Part shown: positions 11,006 to 21,238 of the stretch, in pieces
Layout of the letters: every line of letters begins with the position of its first letter
How positions within the stretch are numbered: position 1 is the stretch's first letter
Source: Sipunculus nudus
Lineage: Eukaryota; Annelida; Sipuncula; Golfingiida; Sipunculidae
Direction: 5' to 3'
DNA: 64,000 nt
Assembly: GCA_026874595.1 (NCBI GenBank)
Contig: CM049320.1
Location: 11,559,964 to 11,623,963, forward strand
Program-made: the position numbers and the translations under genes
Notes under the pieces: model-generated
What the model was told of the DNA's origin: nothing
The model's database searches: none
Seen by the model: the letters and a program-made list of their open reading frames with translations, nothing else

Positions 11006-11467
11006 TTTCGCTGCGACACATATCAAATATACATATCAATTACGTATTTAGGTATATATAATTAGGTATATTTAAAGTATATTTTAAAAAAATAAGGTAC
11101 ATGTTAATTCTAAACCATTTAGATAAAAATATATTTCATAGTAAACTCATAAATGGAACCAAAGACGATAATTCTATTTATTTATACATTTCATTTGAAA
11201 AAAAAATATTATTTTCTGAATAGTGGGGGGATGATTACATTGACCATCTCCCCTTGCCAATAAGTGGGGGGATATATACCCCAATCCCCCCCCCCTATAT
11301 TGACGCCTAAGGTTAAATCGGTCACACTGTTGGAGCACATCATACTATATTCATTGACATATGTCGGAATTCTTTCCTTTTCAAAGATAATGCCTGGGAA
11401 AAAGCAATATTGCTCTGGCTATATATCAGTTGTGCTTAGTATAACTGCGTCTTTTAAGTAGCCTGCC

Positions 11468-12391
11468 TCATAATTTGGCAGAAGGAGGTGTTTTTGAATT
11501 TAAGTTCAGGCGATCAAGGAATCCATAGAGAGTTTGAACATATTCTTCTGGATGAACCTTAAAGTGAGCTGCGTGAATTGATTTGTCCCAACGTTTATAG
11601 TTAACGTCAAATGCCTTGTCTGCCTTCCACAGGTCCAACAACTTCTGCATGCTCTCTTTATCTGACATAGGGTCGTCCAATGAGTAGAAAAACAGGACTG
11701 GTCCTTTGATAAAATTCGCTGTGACGGTAGCAATGGCCTTGTCATAGAACTTTACAGTCACAGGTTTTGTCAGTGCCAAGTACGATGCAATTGATCCTCT
11801 GATGATCCACTGAAGAATAAGGTTAATTTTCAATGCGCTTGTGATCCCTTGTCCCATACGCCCCAAACCTCCGTAAACAATGCTATCAAACACCTGGCCT
11901 TGTATTAAATCACTTAATGGTTTGTGTTTCTTTCGGTCCTTCTCCATTTCTATTAATACAACTGAGTACATGTATGCCCCAATGGATGTGCTGTGGACGA
12001 GTAAAGACCGCGAGCTTCCGTAAACCCCAGAGGCACTGAGGTAATCGAGTAATTCAGTTACCACCTCCGTCCCGCTTGGTGGCCACAAGAAGTGTTTCAC
12101 ATCTCCTCTGATCACTAAAACATCCATATCCTTCTTGTGATACAAGTCACATAATCTATCAACTGCACTACTTGGGGCATTAAGCCATGGAAAAAACAGT
12201 ACAAGGGGTCCCCTGTTATTTGTATCCTCCGCTGCACACGTCCTCAGTGTCAAATGATTCCCCACTCTCTTCTTCTGTAATTGGTAACTGGATGTAGAGC
12301 TCATTCTTAGTTTTGTCAAGGACGATAAACCTCCTCTCACCAGCTGACAAACCTTCAAAGAAAACAATGTACATAAAGTCAAATACAACAA
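11468..12391 (-). CDS. DUF829 / TMEM53-like alpha/beta-hydrolase-fold protein
   Basis: The open frame is 307 residues. Motifs typical of the DUF829 family appear in order: PLVLFFPWL (61-70), a LYHKKDMDVLVIRG strand (83-96), FLWPP (101-105), the nucleophile-elbow-like LVHSTSIGAY (Ser136), FDSIVYGG (169-175), FFYSLDDPMS (candidate acid Asp239/240), and SIHAAHFKVHPEEY (candidate His273/276). All three positions of a Ser-Asp-His triad are therefore present. Vertebrate TMEM53 is an inner-nuclear-membrane protein linked to SMAD signalling; whether this member shares that role, or has any catalytic activity, is unknown. Met30 is a plausible alternative start. A CTTTGAAG|GTTTGTCAG acceptor-like site near 12356 suggests this is the last exon, with the first residues coming from further upstream. 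The length matches the family (about 280-310). Repeats on both sides leave this gene isolated. Confidence 0.8.
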   Translation of the reverse strand: MLYLTLCTLFSLKVCQLVRGGLSSLTKLRMSSTSSYQLQKKRVGNHLTLRTCAAEDTNNRGPLVLFFPWLNAPSSAVDRLCDLYHKKDMDVLVIRGDVKHFLWPPSGTEVVTELLDYLSASGVYGSSRSLLVHSTSIGAYMYSVVLIEMEKDRKKHKPLSDLIQGQVFDSIVYGGLGRMGQGITSALKINLILQWIIRGSIASYLALTKPVTVKFYDKAIATVTANFIKGPVLFFYSLDDPMSDKESMQKLLDLWKADKAFDVNYKRWDKSIHAAHFKVHPEEYVQTLYGFLDRLNLNSKTPPSAKL

Positions 12392-12985
12392 AAATGTAGC
12401 AATATTGGTACTATATTATTAAACAGACAGAAATTTAAATTTTTGTAAGTGTGACATGATTGTTTCGGCATATATTCATAATGTAACATTTGAAAGTTTG
12501 TATAATTACAATTAGAATACGTAGGAACACTTGTTTGCAGCCTCTTGCACATTTACTTCTGCACAGGATTCTATGGAAATGTTCTAAATAAGTCCAACAG
12601 AAATTCTAGCTTAGACAGTACCTGTGATATAAAGTTTTTGTTCATTAAAAGTTTGGAGAAATTTATTTTTTCTTGGAAATCTATACAAGGTGTGGGACTG
12701 AACATCTGAACTCAGCATCTCATCAATAGAACTTTGCAGTTTTAAAAAGGACAACAATACCTGAAGTATATACATCTGATATAAATTCACAGAAAAAACT
12801 ATGTAAAACTATGTAACTTATTATAAAAAAGAAACTTTGTTAGCTAAAAGTGGTACCTTTCATGGAGTTAAGGGAAAAACAGGTAAAAACGGCATAAAAT
12901 ATCAATTTCTCAACAACAACAAAAAACAACAATAGAATATAATGAATGGAATTCAATGCAAAATCACTAAAATAATCATTTTAAT
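12392..12985. other. Upstream flank or intron of the DUF829 gene; nothing recognised
   Basis: AT-rich sequence without repeat landmarks, coding motifs or RNA genes that I can identify. Confidence 0.35.
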
Positions 12986-14215
12986 CTAGGGACCAATGGG
13001 TCTTGATGCTTAGCTGAATTGGTCAATAAGGATATTTTTAAAGAAATTTTACAGAATGACATTCCTGTGAGCTTAACCAATGACCTTGTGACCTAATATC
13101 TTAGATTTTAGTATCCTTGAACTTGCAGCATTTTGATCATTGTAACAATCTTTAAAGAAGTGACCCTGACCTCTGAATAGGTAACCTCAAAATCTATAGA
13201 TTGCCTCACATTGGGCAAGTTAGTCCTGTGTAAAAGATGGAAAGTTTGGGATTAAAAGCTTGATTCACAGTGCATCCACAATCTTTTTAAAGATGTGGCT
13301 CCTGTGACCTTAAACTTTATTCTCTTGACCCTAAAAATCATAATGCATTTACTTGAGTGGTTAGTCATAAATAAATCAAGTTTGAAGCCAATCTGTCTAT
13401 CCAAAGCAGAATAATCATCCAAAAACTAATTTGTGATTAGATGTGCCCTGTGACCTTGACCTATAAACCTATGACCCAAAAACCGAATAGAATCTTCCCC
13501 TAATGGTAGGTTAGCAATATCTTGAAGATGGTAGCTTTGTGATGAAAATATTGGCTTGAAATGCATACACATTTTTAATGAAATGGGTCCTATGACCTTG
13601 ACCTTTGACTGTTGGTCCCAAAAATCGACACGGGTCTTACTTTTTCAAACTAAACTGGAGTTATCATGTCGAAACTAATTTGTGAACAGATAGCCCCTGT
13701 GACCTTGACCTTTAACCTTGTGACCCCAAGTTATTGATGCTCTCCCAATACTCACAAGTCAGCTAAATGTGCAAGATGGAAAGTTTGGGATGAAAAGCTT
13801 GGCTAAAAATGCAGCCATAATCTTTTTAAATAAGTGAGTCCTGTGACCTTTCTTGCTTTAGTGGTGGGCCATATGTAAGTCAGGTTTAAATTCCATGTTT
13901 CAATCCAACCTGGGGTTATCATTTGGAAACAAATGTGTGTCGATGAGAAACTGACATGATTGTATGGGGGCCATACACTGTGCAAAAATTATTGTAGGTG
14001 GCATCACCAGTCTTGTATTCTACAAAGCTATCTAATATGTAAATATATGCCCAATTTCAGGCTGATATATCAAATTCCTCTGTAGAAATAAGCATGCACA
14101 TACACTGTGCAAAAGTCATTGTAGGTGGCGACACCTGTCTTGTGAATGAGAAAACCATCAAAGATGCATAGACAAGTCAAAATATCAGGCAAATACATCA
14201 AACTTACCTTAAGTC
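12986..14215 (+). mobile_element. Family D Helentron-like non-autonomous element, copy 1
   Basis: The left end CTAGGGACCAATGGGTC at 12986 matches the 30996 copy (CTAGGGACCCAGGGGTC). The interior is a set of diverged units of about 150 bp carrying GTGACCTTGACCTTT and CAAAAATC motifs, the same as 31000-32100. After about 13950 it grades into family A-like units with TAGGTGGCATCACC and TAGGTGGCGACACC. No clear right terminus is visible, so the 3' limit is approximate. Confidence 0.6.
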
Positions 14216-14269
14216 TGATCCACTGGGCTGACCAGGCTTAGGTGAGAAAAGCAGTTGCCCCAAGTGAAT

Positions 14270-14660
14270 TGAGACAAGTTGCTGACTCAAGCTACTGCAA
14301 TGAATGAGTGAACTCTTGACCTGCACCTGGCTAGACTGAGTGAACTTATGACCTGTACCTGGCTGCAATGAGTGAACTCTTCACCTGTTGCATAATCTGA
14401 CACAGTTGGCAGTCTGCCAAAGCTATAAATAGATCCAGGCAGAACTTTTGTACCAATTCTGATGTCGTGGGCAGTCTGCCAAAGCTATAAACATAATGCA
14501 GCTACTGCACTGAGTGAACTCTTGACCTATACCTGGCTGCACTGAGTGAACTCTTGACCTGTTGCCTAATCTGATACAGTTGGCAGTCTGCCAAAGCTAT
14601 AATTAGATCCAGACTGACCTTTGGCCCGGTGCCAAATCTGAAATAGTAGTCACGCACAAT
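14270..14660 (+). repeat. Diverged tandem duplication with a unit of about 175 bp
   Basis: TTGGCAGTCTGCCAAAGCTA recurs at about 14405 and 14580, with a shorter copy near 14472. The flanking CTGCACTGAGTGAACTCTTG blocks repeat at the same offset and also as a short direct repeat inside each unit. TTGGCAGTCTGCCAA is itself near-palindromic. Confidence 0.65.
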
Positions 14661-14697
14661 CTCACAGGTTTGCTCCATATGCAGCCCTGACGGGTAT

Positions 14698-14807
14698 GAC
14701 ACCCATGAGGTGATCACATGATACTCATGAGGTGATCATATGACACCCATGAGGTGATCACATGATGCCCATGAGGTGTTCACATGACACCCATGAGGTG
14801 ATCACAT
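14698..14807 (+). repeat. 22-bp minisatellite, five units
   Basis: Five consecutive 22-bp units of consensus GACACCCATGAGGTGATCAC followed by AT. Each unit contains the TGATCA-type palindrome. Units 1, 3 and 5 are identical; 2 and 4 carry a few changes, so the repeat may have grown as a 44-bp dimer. Confidence 0.9.
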
Positions 14808-14899
14808 GCCTTGTGCCTGTCTGCACTGATTGGACTCTTGACATATCTTGATTGACTCTTGAACTGAATGAACTGAAACAGTTGGCAGTTTCTCAACCT

Positions 14900-16349
14900 A
14901 TTTAAGGATACAGACACAATCTTGGCCAGTTGGTAAATCTGTTTACACAAACTGAAAGACTTTGGCTAACATGCTTTTTTTCAAGCTGACATATTCATAA
15001 GACTTTTTATCAAAATATCTAGAATAATAAAAGATAGTCCTTTTATTGTTAAAGATACAATAATTATGCAAAAAAAATCATTCATTTAAACTTGAACAAA
15101 GGCCACCTAAGAACAATTTTTGTGCAATGTTACAGTAGTTATAACTGAAGCAACAATTTTGTAGAAGAACACTATTGCAGTCCTCAGTTTGAAATAGACT
15201 TTATAATGACCATTAGACCAGCTTAAGCTTTTCACAACTCAACCAAAAATCAACAAACTCAATCTTTTCTTATATGATTGAAAGAACCGTGCCCCAGGAT
15301 AAATCTTGAGAAAAATTGAATGATTCAACTTGACAGTTTCATCATAAACATTTTTAAGCTGAAAGAGGCTAAAATTATGAGGTTTTTGCCCATAAAAAAC
15401 AGCTCAATGTAGGTGGCACCGCAAAATCTGCAATTTCAAATATGAGTGATGTGACCAAAATTTGCACAATACCTTGTGATGCTAGCTCCAGTCATTTCTG
15501 AGATTGCTATGTCAGTATGCTTACTTGGCAAAATGACTAAGTTCAAATTCATGTAACTCTGCCAAAATTCATCAAATGCAAATCATTTGAACTAACTTGA
15601 GAGAGCTTGTCTCTGGGATCATTTCTGTAAAATATTGAACAATTCGGCTGGACCGTTTACAAAAAGAAAACTTTTAAAGTTTTTCAGCTTTTTCCCTATA
15701 AAATCTAAGTAAATGCAGATAGCAAAAAAAATAAGCTGAATCCCACAACATTTGATATGTGACAGATTATTGCATAAAATCTTGGGATGTTAGCTCCAGC
15801 TATTCCTGAGAAATTATGGGTTAATGTACAGATGACCGATGACCCCCTTACAAAAAAGATCATTGCAGGTTGTGCCACCAATACCTGAATTTCACATATG
15901 ACTCATGTGACCAACACTGGCATAAAATTTGATGATTATAGCTTTGGACCTTTCTGAGATTGTCATTTTAGTATGCTTTTTTAGACAGATGACTAAGTTC
16001 AACTTCCTGAATTTAGCCCAAATTCACCGAATTTGAACCATTCGAACAAACTTGAGAGAGAAGGTATAAGAGATTATTTCTGTGAAATAATGAACAATTT
16101 GGCTGGACCGTTTCAGATAAGAAGATTTTTAAAGGTTTTTTAGCTTTTTCTCTATAAAATATAAGAAAATGCAGTTAGCCAAAAATTAAGCAAAATCCAA
16201 TAGAGTTTTTCAGATGGCTAATTTTTTTTGCATAAAGTATCGTGATGCTAGCTCCTGCCGATTTCAAGATAGTATGGGTTAAGGTACAGATGACGGACAA
16301 TGGCTGACGGACAATGCCACACCATCACATTAGCTCCCAGGTTCACTAA
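14900..16349 (+). repeat. Family G tandem units of about 460 bp
   Basis: The block TAGGTGGCACCGC..AATTTCAAATATGAGT..ATGTGACC near 15410 recurs as CAGGTTGTGCCACC..AATTTCACATATGACT near 15868. The following GATGCTAGCTCCAG, TTGAACTAACTTGAGAGAG and GGCTGGACCGTTT blocks repeat at the same offset of roughly 460-490 bp, with a partial third copy. It ends in GACGGACAATGGCTGACGGA near 16300, the same type of tail as the other families. Confidence 0.65.
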
Positions 16350-16533
16350 CAAGTGACCCATGGGTCATGACGCTCAGCTGACTGGGAAGAGATTCGCTAA
16401 AGGAAATTTTATCATCAGAATGGTAGTATATACCCATTCAACTGAAGCATCAAACAGATTAACCAACAGGCCAAGATTTAGTCTGTATTTATATATCTCA
16501 AAAATAGAGAAAAAAATGTGTAAACTTTAAAAA
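16350..16533 (+). repeat. Left part of a family B element, interrupted by a family A insertion
   Basis: It starts with the family B terminus (CAAGTGACCCATGGGTC, then GCTCAGCTG at 16380). The segment ATCTCAAAAATAGAGAAAAA before 16533 is the segment that precedes the GGTGGCGCCACC box in every family B unit. The unit resumes at 17715 after the inserted element. Confidence 0.65.
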
Positions 16534-17714
16534 CTAGAATACGGGTAGCCAACAAGTGACTACGTGTATCCGCCAAAATCAGAGTGGAACGGTTGAAGTG
16601 AGGCATGGATTGAGTGGCAAGGGAAATAGAGTGAGGTATGTTGCATATTAGCATGGATGTCTGCAGCCTAAATGTGTATGTAGGTTGTGCCACCTACCAC
16701 AAATCCAGAAAGCTGTCCAAGTTGTATACATCTGCAAAATTTTAGGCAGAAAAGTCAAACCACTACATGCATATGAGTGATTTTAGCCGACGGCAGACAA
16801 ACAGACAGACGCTGTGCAAAAATGGTTGCAGGTGGCCCCTCCAGTTTTGTGTATGATAAAGACCTATGTTAGATCTATACACATGCAAAATTTTGGCCCA
16901 ATTGTTGAAATGGTTCCCGAGATATGAGCTCGGATGTCTGCAGCATAAACTAGAATGTAGGTGGCGCCACCTGTCATAAAATCAAGAAAGCTATCCAGGA
17001 TGTATAAAACTGCAAAATTTTAGGCAGATATGTCAAACCACTGCCGAGATATGAGTGACATTATCCCACGGCAGAAAAGACACAGACACTGTGTAAAATG
17101 GTTGCAGGTGGCGCCACCAGTTTTGCGTATGATAAAGAGCTATGTGAGATCAATACACATGCAAAATTTTGGCCCAATCAGTCAAACGGTTCCTGAGATA
17201 TGAGCTTGGATGTGATCAGCGTGAACATGAATGTAGGTGGCGCCATCTGTCATAAAATCAAGAAAGCTATCCTGGATGTATATGCATGCCGAATTTCAGG
17301 TGAATTAGTCAATTCACTGCAGAGATATGAGTGATTTTAACCCAAGGCAGATAAACAGATGGACACTGTGCAAACATGGTTACAGGTGGCGCCACCATTT
17401 TTGTGTATGTTATAGAGCAGTCCAAGGGCTACATTTGTATAAATTTTATTTCCTGATTGGTCAATCGGTTCCCGAGATATGAGGGTTTATGTGTGGAAAC
17501 AGACGCACAAATGGACGCTGGATAGAGGGGAAAGGTCAGAGGTCAACACAAATTGGTTAGGCACTAGTTCACATGTGACTCGATAATTGGTGAAAGTTTA
17601 GGAAAAATTGGTCCATTTTTCTCAGAGGAGCTCTCTGGAAACAAACGTGGCGGCAGCGGCGGAGGAACCTGGTCAAAAACATAGTATCTGCAAAACTTCG
17701 TTTTGGAGGATACA
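16534..17714 (-). mobile_element. Family A Helentron-like element, copy A1 (about 1181 bp)
   Basis: Left edge CTAGAATACGGGTAG plus a short hairpin; right edge GGAGGATACA preceded by the AAAACTTCGTTTT stem. Read on the minus strand this gives 5' TGTATCC..., an internal tandem array with a unit of about 285 bp, an inner copy GGCGGATAC, a hairpin, then TATTCTAG|T. That is the order described for Helentron-associated interspersed elements: asymmetric terminal inverted repeat, hairpin, CTAG. Here the hairpin is degenerate (GTAGCC..AGTGACTAC). About three units carry TAGGTGGCGCCACCTG and CAGGTGGCGCCACCAG boxes. No transposase or helicase is encoded. Confidence 0.75.
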
Positions 17715-18028
17715 AAAATACAGGTGGCTCCACCAGTATGCAGAAACTAATAAAAACACTTAATGGTCAATATCCATGCAAAGAATCATGATGATCTCTG
17801 TATTAGTTGTTCAGATACTTCAGCTTTTGTATCAAATTGTCCATTATTCTGAGGGATACTTCAGAGTCCTATAGCTTCAAGTTTCCACAGGCACTCTTCA
17901 TGGGCCTCCTTGCATGACAAGAATGAAGTTTCTAGGTCCAGTTGTTGCAATTTGTACCCTGTTGACAGATAACCACATCTTTAAAGGTCTCGAAAAAAAG
18001 AGAAAAAAAATTCGTAAAAATTTGAAAA
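17715..18028 (+). repeat. Right part of the interrupted family B unit
   Basis: It begins AAATACAGGTGGCTCCACCA and follows the family B unit order (TCATGATGATCTCTGTATTA, CAGAGTCCTATAGCTTCAAG, GAATGAAGTTTCTAGGTCCA, CTTTAAAGGTCTCG), then abuts another family B terminus at 18029. Confidence 0.65.
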
Positions 18029-18059
18029 CAAGGGACCTATGGGTCACGGCGCTCAGCTG
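18029..18059 (+). repeat. Solitary family B terminus
   Basis: A 31-bp block (CAAGGGACCTATGGGTC, then GCTCAGCTG), one base different from 2030-2060. Confidence 0.6.
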
Positions 18060-18769
18060 TTATATATGATAAAAAAATATGATTTAGAAATGAGGCACAC
18101 GCTGGTTTTATGTGGTAATAAAAATAAGCTGTATTATGAGTTGTTTCAAAATTCACACATTTAAATAATGATCATAAGTACCTGGTTTTATGGCTTTTAT
18201 TTATATTTTTAAAAAAATGTAATATATTCATTTTGGACTAATTTCACATCAATGTACTAACTATAGACACAGTAGGAATCTAGATAATAATATTATCAAC
18301 TGCATCTTTGTCTATCATTAATTTCCTTCATATGATCCCTAATGATTAGTAATGAATAATATGATTTACGTTTTTATCATTAAAATTGAACTGAAAAATA
18401 CCATAGGTGACTGCATGGTGTTATTTGAATTACGTGACATTCTATCCATCGATACAAGATTCTTATATCATCGGTAACTGCAAGTTAATTTCCTGTTATT
18501 ATCAACTAACAAATTCCTTTTCTATTTTTCTTTAATTTGTTATTAAAAACCAATAAAAAATTATTAATTTATTGTTTATTGTTATGTTGTTGGTTAAAAC
18601 TACTAGATGAGTTGGGTTGGACACCTGGATCAACTGTGGCTGGCCATTATATAATAAGCTGCCTGGACCCCCAGTTTATGCCTCACCTCAAACATGCATA
18701 ATTTGCTGAAAGTTCAACAAGGTCAACATACAGGTGACTCAAGAGGTGCTACAGAGAGCCAAGGTCTGA
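18060..18769. other. AT-rich intergenic stretch; nothing recognised
   Basis: No coding motifs, RNA genes or element termini seen. Isolated short A/T tracts only. Confidence 0.35.
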
Positions 18770-19385
18770 CATGGTCTCATAAAAACATTAATAAAAGCTA
18801 CAATTTTTGGCCAATTTCTTTCAGCTTTTTAAACTAAAAAGCTGAAATCTTTATGTGTGCATGATATGAAAATTATATCAACAGTGCTCACAGGAAATAA
18901 ACATGCCATGGTCAAAGTTGGGCAAAATTTAAGGTACTAATTTTATATTTATACTAATAACTTATAAAATTTGAAAAATTCAGAACTAATTTTGGGTATT
19001 CAATTGAATCTTGATTAAATAATGTTACATCCCTGACAAAAAATCTCTAGCTTCAGCAATCCTTTTGTTAAGGGAATAAATATATTTCTTGATTTTTTAC
19101 AAAGTGCATTATGTTTGGGCCCATAACTTAAAACAATTACGCAATACTGACATCATTTCTGGCATGTGCATAGAGAATGTATAGAAAAATATGTATATTA
19201 TATATGATTAAAGTCAGATCAGTGGTTTTGATATTAGGCAGTCTTGAAGTGTAACAATGGGTTTTTAATGGAAAAATGAAGGTTTTCATTAATATCTCAA
19301 AGGTATTAAGTCCTAGAGACCAAATTCTTGGCATGGTAGGGGATTTTGGAGACATCAAATTGCATGCCAAATTTTAGGAACTGAG
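18770..19385 (+). repeat. Family E dispersed repeat, copy 2
   Basis: The most complete interior of the family: TGCCATGGTCAAAGTTGGGC, TTGATTAAATAATGTTACAT, TTTGGGCCCATAACTTAAAA, TTTGATATTAGGCAGTCTTG, then the GACCAAATTCTTGGCATGGT block. It has no terminal CAGCTGAGCTAAAA and is followed by a shorter copy. Confidence 0.7.
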
Positions 19386-19424
19386 AGCTGAAGCTGGGGA
19401 GCTGAGCACTTGCAAACTGCATGA

Positions 19425-19640
19425 CACTAGCTTGATGTAAACAATATGTTACATGGTGCTTGAAAACTTGAATAAAATCTACAGTTTTTGATCAACTGGT
19501 TTCAAATTTTTGGTGTTTACAGACAAAATGCTAAAAAAATCATGATGTGAAAATTAAATCCACAGTACTAACAGGAAAAAATCGTGCCATGGTCAAAGTT
19601 GGGCAAAATTTAAGGTACTGATTTTTTACACAATGCTACT
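19425..19640 (+). repeat. Family E dispersed repeat, truncated copy 3
   Basis: It repeats GATGTAAACAATATGTTACA..GAATAAAATC and GTGCCATGGTCAAAGTTGGG and stops after AAGGTACTGATTTTT. Confidence 0.65.
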
Positions 19641-20499
19641 GTTGACATTTCAGTAGTTTACACATTTGTTCAATCGAATCTTTTTTTTTTGTATAATATA
19701 TATTATTAAATATATGTTTTTTTTTATGAAATGTATACAGTTGAAATATAACTAATTAACAACATAAAACATGGCAAACAAAGCCTGATCTCAAATTCTG
19801 CTGATGCAGGAAAATAATTAACAAATGTTTGTATTAAATCCTCATTTTTTATCACATCAATTTTTTTTTTAAATTTAAGTTTATATTTCTATACTTTTTC
19901 AATATAACATATATATCTGAATATAAAAGTTGATTCATAATTCTCAATTGCATCATCATAAATCTCAATCTTGTCAGATAATACCACATCATGCATACAA
20001 ATGTTTATTTATTTTTTACCACAAAAATATATCTTTTAAATCTGCAAAACAATAAATATCTAAAAAAATACTTGATTTAGATTTCACAATTTTTAATTGT
20101 GTCTTTATTTATCCATAATGTGCTTCATATTTTATCATAATTTAAGCATACTGATGGGTTCCATTATGATTGGTAAAATCATTTAAAAGAAAAATTATTT
20201 CTTTAAAAATGCTACATTACACAACATTGCATCTTCTGGATTACACCTTGAATTACTTTTTCAAGGAAAGTTTTTGCATATACAGCATTACAATTAAGGA
20301 GATACAGTGAACACTTGGTGGGTTGGGTTTGCTTGCGGGGGGGGGGGGGGGGGGGGGGGGGGGGTGATGATATGAGAATAACTGTACACCTGTCACAGCA
20401 GGGGATCTCCCCCAGTGACTGTAACAAATCAGAAACCCTGGCATAGCTGACTTCCAGTGACCTGGAGTGGGACCCTGCATCTGTAATCTGTAATCAAAG
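19641..20499. other. AT-rich stretch with a 28-nt G run at 20337-20364
   Basis: Mostly T- and A-rich sequence without gene signals. An exceptionally long G homopolymer (28 nt) sits at 20337-20364. Proline-rich open frames across it on the minus strand are artefacts of the homopolymer. Confidence 0.6.
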
Positions 20500-21238
20500 C
20501 AAATGACTACAATAGAGCCTCAAGAAAAAAATCAATAACTAGCTTAATTTTCAAGCTTTTACTTCCAAATTTCAGATTTAAACAAATTAAATATTTATGT
20601 TTACATGCTGTGAAAATTTAATCAATGGTACTTACAGGAAAAAAACGTGCCATGGTCAAAGTTGGGCAAAATTTAAGGTACTGATTTTATTTTTATGCTA
20701 GTTACTTAAAAAATTTACAAAATTCAGATCTAATTTTGGGTAAACAATTGAATCTTAAATAAACATAGTTATATACTTGGGAAAATAGACTCTAGTTTCA
20801 AAATTTTTCATGTTAAGTGAGTAAATATTTTTCCTGATTTTTTACAAAGTCCATTATGTTTGGGCCCATAACTTAAAGAATTTATACTTAACAGACTTAA
20901 TTTCTGGCATGTACATAGGAACTATATAGAAGAATATTTATGGTAAATATGAGGAAAAACAGATGAGTGGTTTGATATTAGGCAGTCCTGAAGTGTGAAA
21001 ATGGGATTTTAATAAAAAATTGAGGTTTTTCCTTAATTTCTCAAAGGAACGAAGTCGCAAAGACCCAGTTTTCGGCTTGGTAGGAGATCTTGGGGACATC
21101 TAACATTATGCTGAATTTTGGATTCCTAGGTCTTACGGTTTCAAAACGTGCCACATCTACGGACGGACAGACGGACGGACGGACGACGGACAATGGACCA
21201 CGACTATAGCTCAGATGACTTATAGTCAGCTGAGCTAA
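20500..21238 (+). mobile_element. Family E element, copy 4, right terminus intact
   Basis: It starts near TAGAGCCTCAAGAAAAAAAT, runs through all family E blocks, and ends with a run of GGAC repeats (21168-21189), ACTATAGCTCAGATGACTTA and TAGTCAGCTGAGCTAAAA. The end can fold: AGCTCAG-a-TGACT / AGTCA-g-CTGAGCT around a TAT loop. Confidence 0.7.

Noticed and set aside
20212-20480. Proline-rich minus-strand frames
   Set aside because: They are produced by the 28-nt G homopolymer.
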